This document shows, piece by piece, positions 4,117 through 5,246 of a stretch of 5,246 nucleotides of DNA. Positions within the stretch are counted from its first letter, which is position 1. Each line of letters opens with the position of its first letter. Source of the stretch: Thermoplasmata archaeon. Lineage in GTDB: Archaea > Thermoplasmatota > Thermoplasmata > GCA-020350865. Below the pieces are notes generated by a model. The model worked only from the letters and a program-made list of their open reading frames with translations, was not told the DNA's origin and did not search any database. Position numbers and translations under genes: made by a program. The stretch covers positions 1,340,301 through 1,345,546 of the forward strand of contig CP070726.1 of the NCBI GenBank assembly GCA_020350865.1. The letters are read 5' to 3'.

Positions 4117-5246
4117 CTACATGCTGATGTCCCCGAACTTCAGCTGCTTCATCAGGGCCTTTCTCATCTTTCTGTTGGATGAGAACCCCTTGAGCATCTT
4201 TCTGGTCTGGTTGTAGTACTTCAGAAGCTCCTTGACATCCTTGGGTTCACATCCACTGCCCCTGGCAATCCTGGTGATCCTGGAAGATTTTATTATCTTT
4301 GGATTGAGCATCTCCTCCTGCGTCATGCTGTTCATGATGACCTTGAATTTTGCCAGTCTGTCCTGGGTTTGGTGCATATCCATATCAGAGATCTTATCGG
4401 AAACACCCTGCATCGTAGGGAGCATGCCGAACACCTTTTTTAGGGGGCCCATGCCAGAAACCATATCCAGCTGATCTCTCATCTCAACCAGCGTGAATTT
4501 CCCGGAAAGGAGCTTCTTAGCCGTCTCCTCGGCCTTCTCCTTGTCCATGACCTCTTCTGCCTTTTCCAAAAGGGACTGTATGTCCCCCATTCCCAGCAAT
4601 CTGGAGATGAACCTCGGTGGCTCGAACTTCTCCAGGTCGTTCACATGCTCCCCCGTACCAATGAACACGATGGGCGCCTCTGTTTCGGATACTGCTGATA
4701 AGGCTCCTCCACCCTTTGCCGTACCGTCCAATTTCGTTAGAATCACACCAGTGATTTTAACGGCCTCGTGAAAGGCCGCAGCCTGAGGACCCGCCTGCTG
4801 TCCGATGGCCCCGTCAAGAATCAAGAAAACCTCTGTGGGGTTTGTCACCTTGGCTATATTTTTGATCTCGTCTATCAGATCGTCCTCCAGCGAGTGCCTG
4901 CCTGAAGTGTCAACTATGATGACGTCATTGTCGGAAACCTCAGCAAGCCCAGCCTTGACAACTTTTACAGCTTTCTTAGCTTTGGGCTCGCCGTAAAAGG
5001 GCACATTGATCGATTCTGCAATCTGTTTGAGTTGATCGTATGCCGCGGGCCTGTGCGTATCCCCCGCAATCAGGGCGGGCTTCAGGCCCTTTCTCTGGAA
5101 GTACCTGGCGAGCTTGCCTGCGGTTGTGGTTTTTCCCTGGCCGTACAGACCCACCATGAGAATGACCTGCTTTTTTAGAGGGATTTCCTTTGTGTGGCCG
5201 AGGACGGCAACGAGCTCCTCGTAGATGATTCGGATGACGTGCTCCC
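4117..5246 (-). CDS. srp54: Signal recognition particle 54 kDa protein SRP54, N-terminus cut by window edge
   Basis: SRP54 is the GTPase of the signal recognition particle. It binds signal sequences of nascent proteins and 7S RNA, and docks with FtsY at the membrane. The frame stays open to the right edge, giving 375 codons plus a partial one; roughly the first 65-70 residues of a typical 440-450-residue archaeal SRP54, most of the N domain, lie outside. Counting visible residues, the end of the N domain (EHVIRIIYEELVAVLG) comes first. The GTPase P-loop GLYGQGKTTTAGKLA starts near 32, followed by GDTHRPAAYDQL, DTSGRHSLEDDLIDE, the LTKLDGTAKGGGALSA specificity motif and FIGTGE. The methionine-rich M domain follows from about 245. 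Its RNA-binding helix-turn-helix contains SRITRIARGSG and DVKELLKYYNQTRKMLK. The internal ATG at 5157 is not the start, because conserved code continues upstream. The SRP-specific M domain excludes FtsY. The P-loop has Tyr-Gly-Gln where many SRP54 proteins have Gln-Gly-Ser. Confidence 0.97.
   Translation of the reverse strand, partial: EHVIRIIYEELVAVLGHTKEIPLKKQVILMVGLYGQGKTTTAGKLARYFQRKGLKPALIAGDTHRPAAYDQLKQIAESINVPFYGEPKAKKAVKVVKAGLAEVSDNDVIIVDTSGRHSLEDDLIDEIKNIAKVTNPTEVFLILDGAIGQQAGPQAAAFHEAVKITGVILTKLDGTAKGGGALSAVSETEAPIVFIGTGEHVNDLEKFEPPRFISRLLGMGDIQSLLEKAEEVMDKEKAEETAKKLLSGKFTLVEMRDQLDMVSGMGPLKKVFGMLPTMQGVSDKISDMDMHQTQDRLAKFKVIMNSMTQEEMLNPKIIKSSRITRIARGSGCEPKDVKELLKYYNQTRKMLKGFSSNRKMRKALMKQLKFGDISM

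Noticed and set aside
4113..4120. Perfect 8-bp palindrome GTAGCTAC over the srp54 stop codon
   Set aside because: It is too short to be significant alone and lacks a T-run placed as for a stem-loop terminator.
4117..5246. FtsY instead of SRP54
   Set aside because: The C-terminal methionine-rich M domain with the SRITRIARGSG RNA-binding motif is specific to SRP54/Ffh.

Overview
The window is chromosomal DNA from an archaeon, most likely a euryarchaeon of the Thermoplasmata type (the lineage is inference). The evidence is an archaeal-type SRP54, a TrmY tRNA pseudouridine-54 N1-methyltransferase (an archaeal family), TATA-box promoters 15-40 bp upstream of starts, GGTG/GAGGTG Shine-Dalgarno motifs, short intergenic gaps, and small zinc-ribbon membrane proteins with proline-rich linkers. 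No tRNA, rRNA, CRISPR array or insertion sequence was seen.

Layout. Bases 1-887 (-) hold the N-terminal 295 residues of a soluble helical-repeat protein with a proline/acid-rich linker; it runs off the left edge. 1021-1605 (-) encodes a two-helix membrane protein with a proline-rich linker and two zinc ribbons. The divergent gene at 1817-2125 (+) makes a small protein with a four-cysteine zinc motif and a long charged helix. It converges on trmY at 2181-2777 (-). Divergent from trmY is a compact plus-strand cluster: 2893-3108 (ribbon-helix-helix plus zinc ribbon), 3129-3731 (four membrane helices ending in a near copy of that zinc ribbon) and 3769-4083 (YbjQ/UPF0145 family). It converges on srp54 at 4117-5246 (-), which runs off the right edge without most of its N domain.

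How the genes fit together. trmY (tRNA T-loop modification) and srp54 (co-translational targeting) are housekeeping genes. The three-gene plus-strand cluster is the most interesting unit. It looks like an operon whose first gene encodes a putative DNA-binding regulator, whose second encodes a membrane protein carrying the same C-terminal zinc-ribbon cassette, and whose third encodes a UPF0145 protein. Its promoter region holds six consecutive 10-bp units, starting at 2825, 2835, 2845, 2855, 2865 and 2875, four of which begin with ATAC. Such helically phased repeats are what cooperative ribbon-helix-helix binding would need. A second regulatory candidate is an 11-bp inverted repeat (1607-1643) that covers the Shine-Dalgarno site of the zinc-ribbon membrane protein gene. 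Four of the eight genes encode CxxC...CxxC metal-binding modules.
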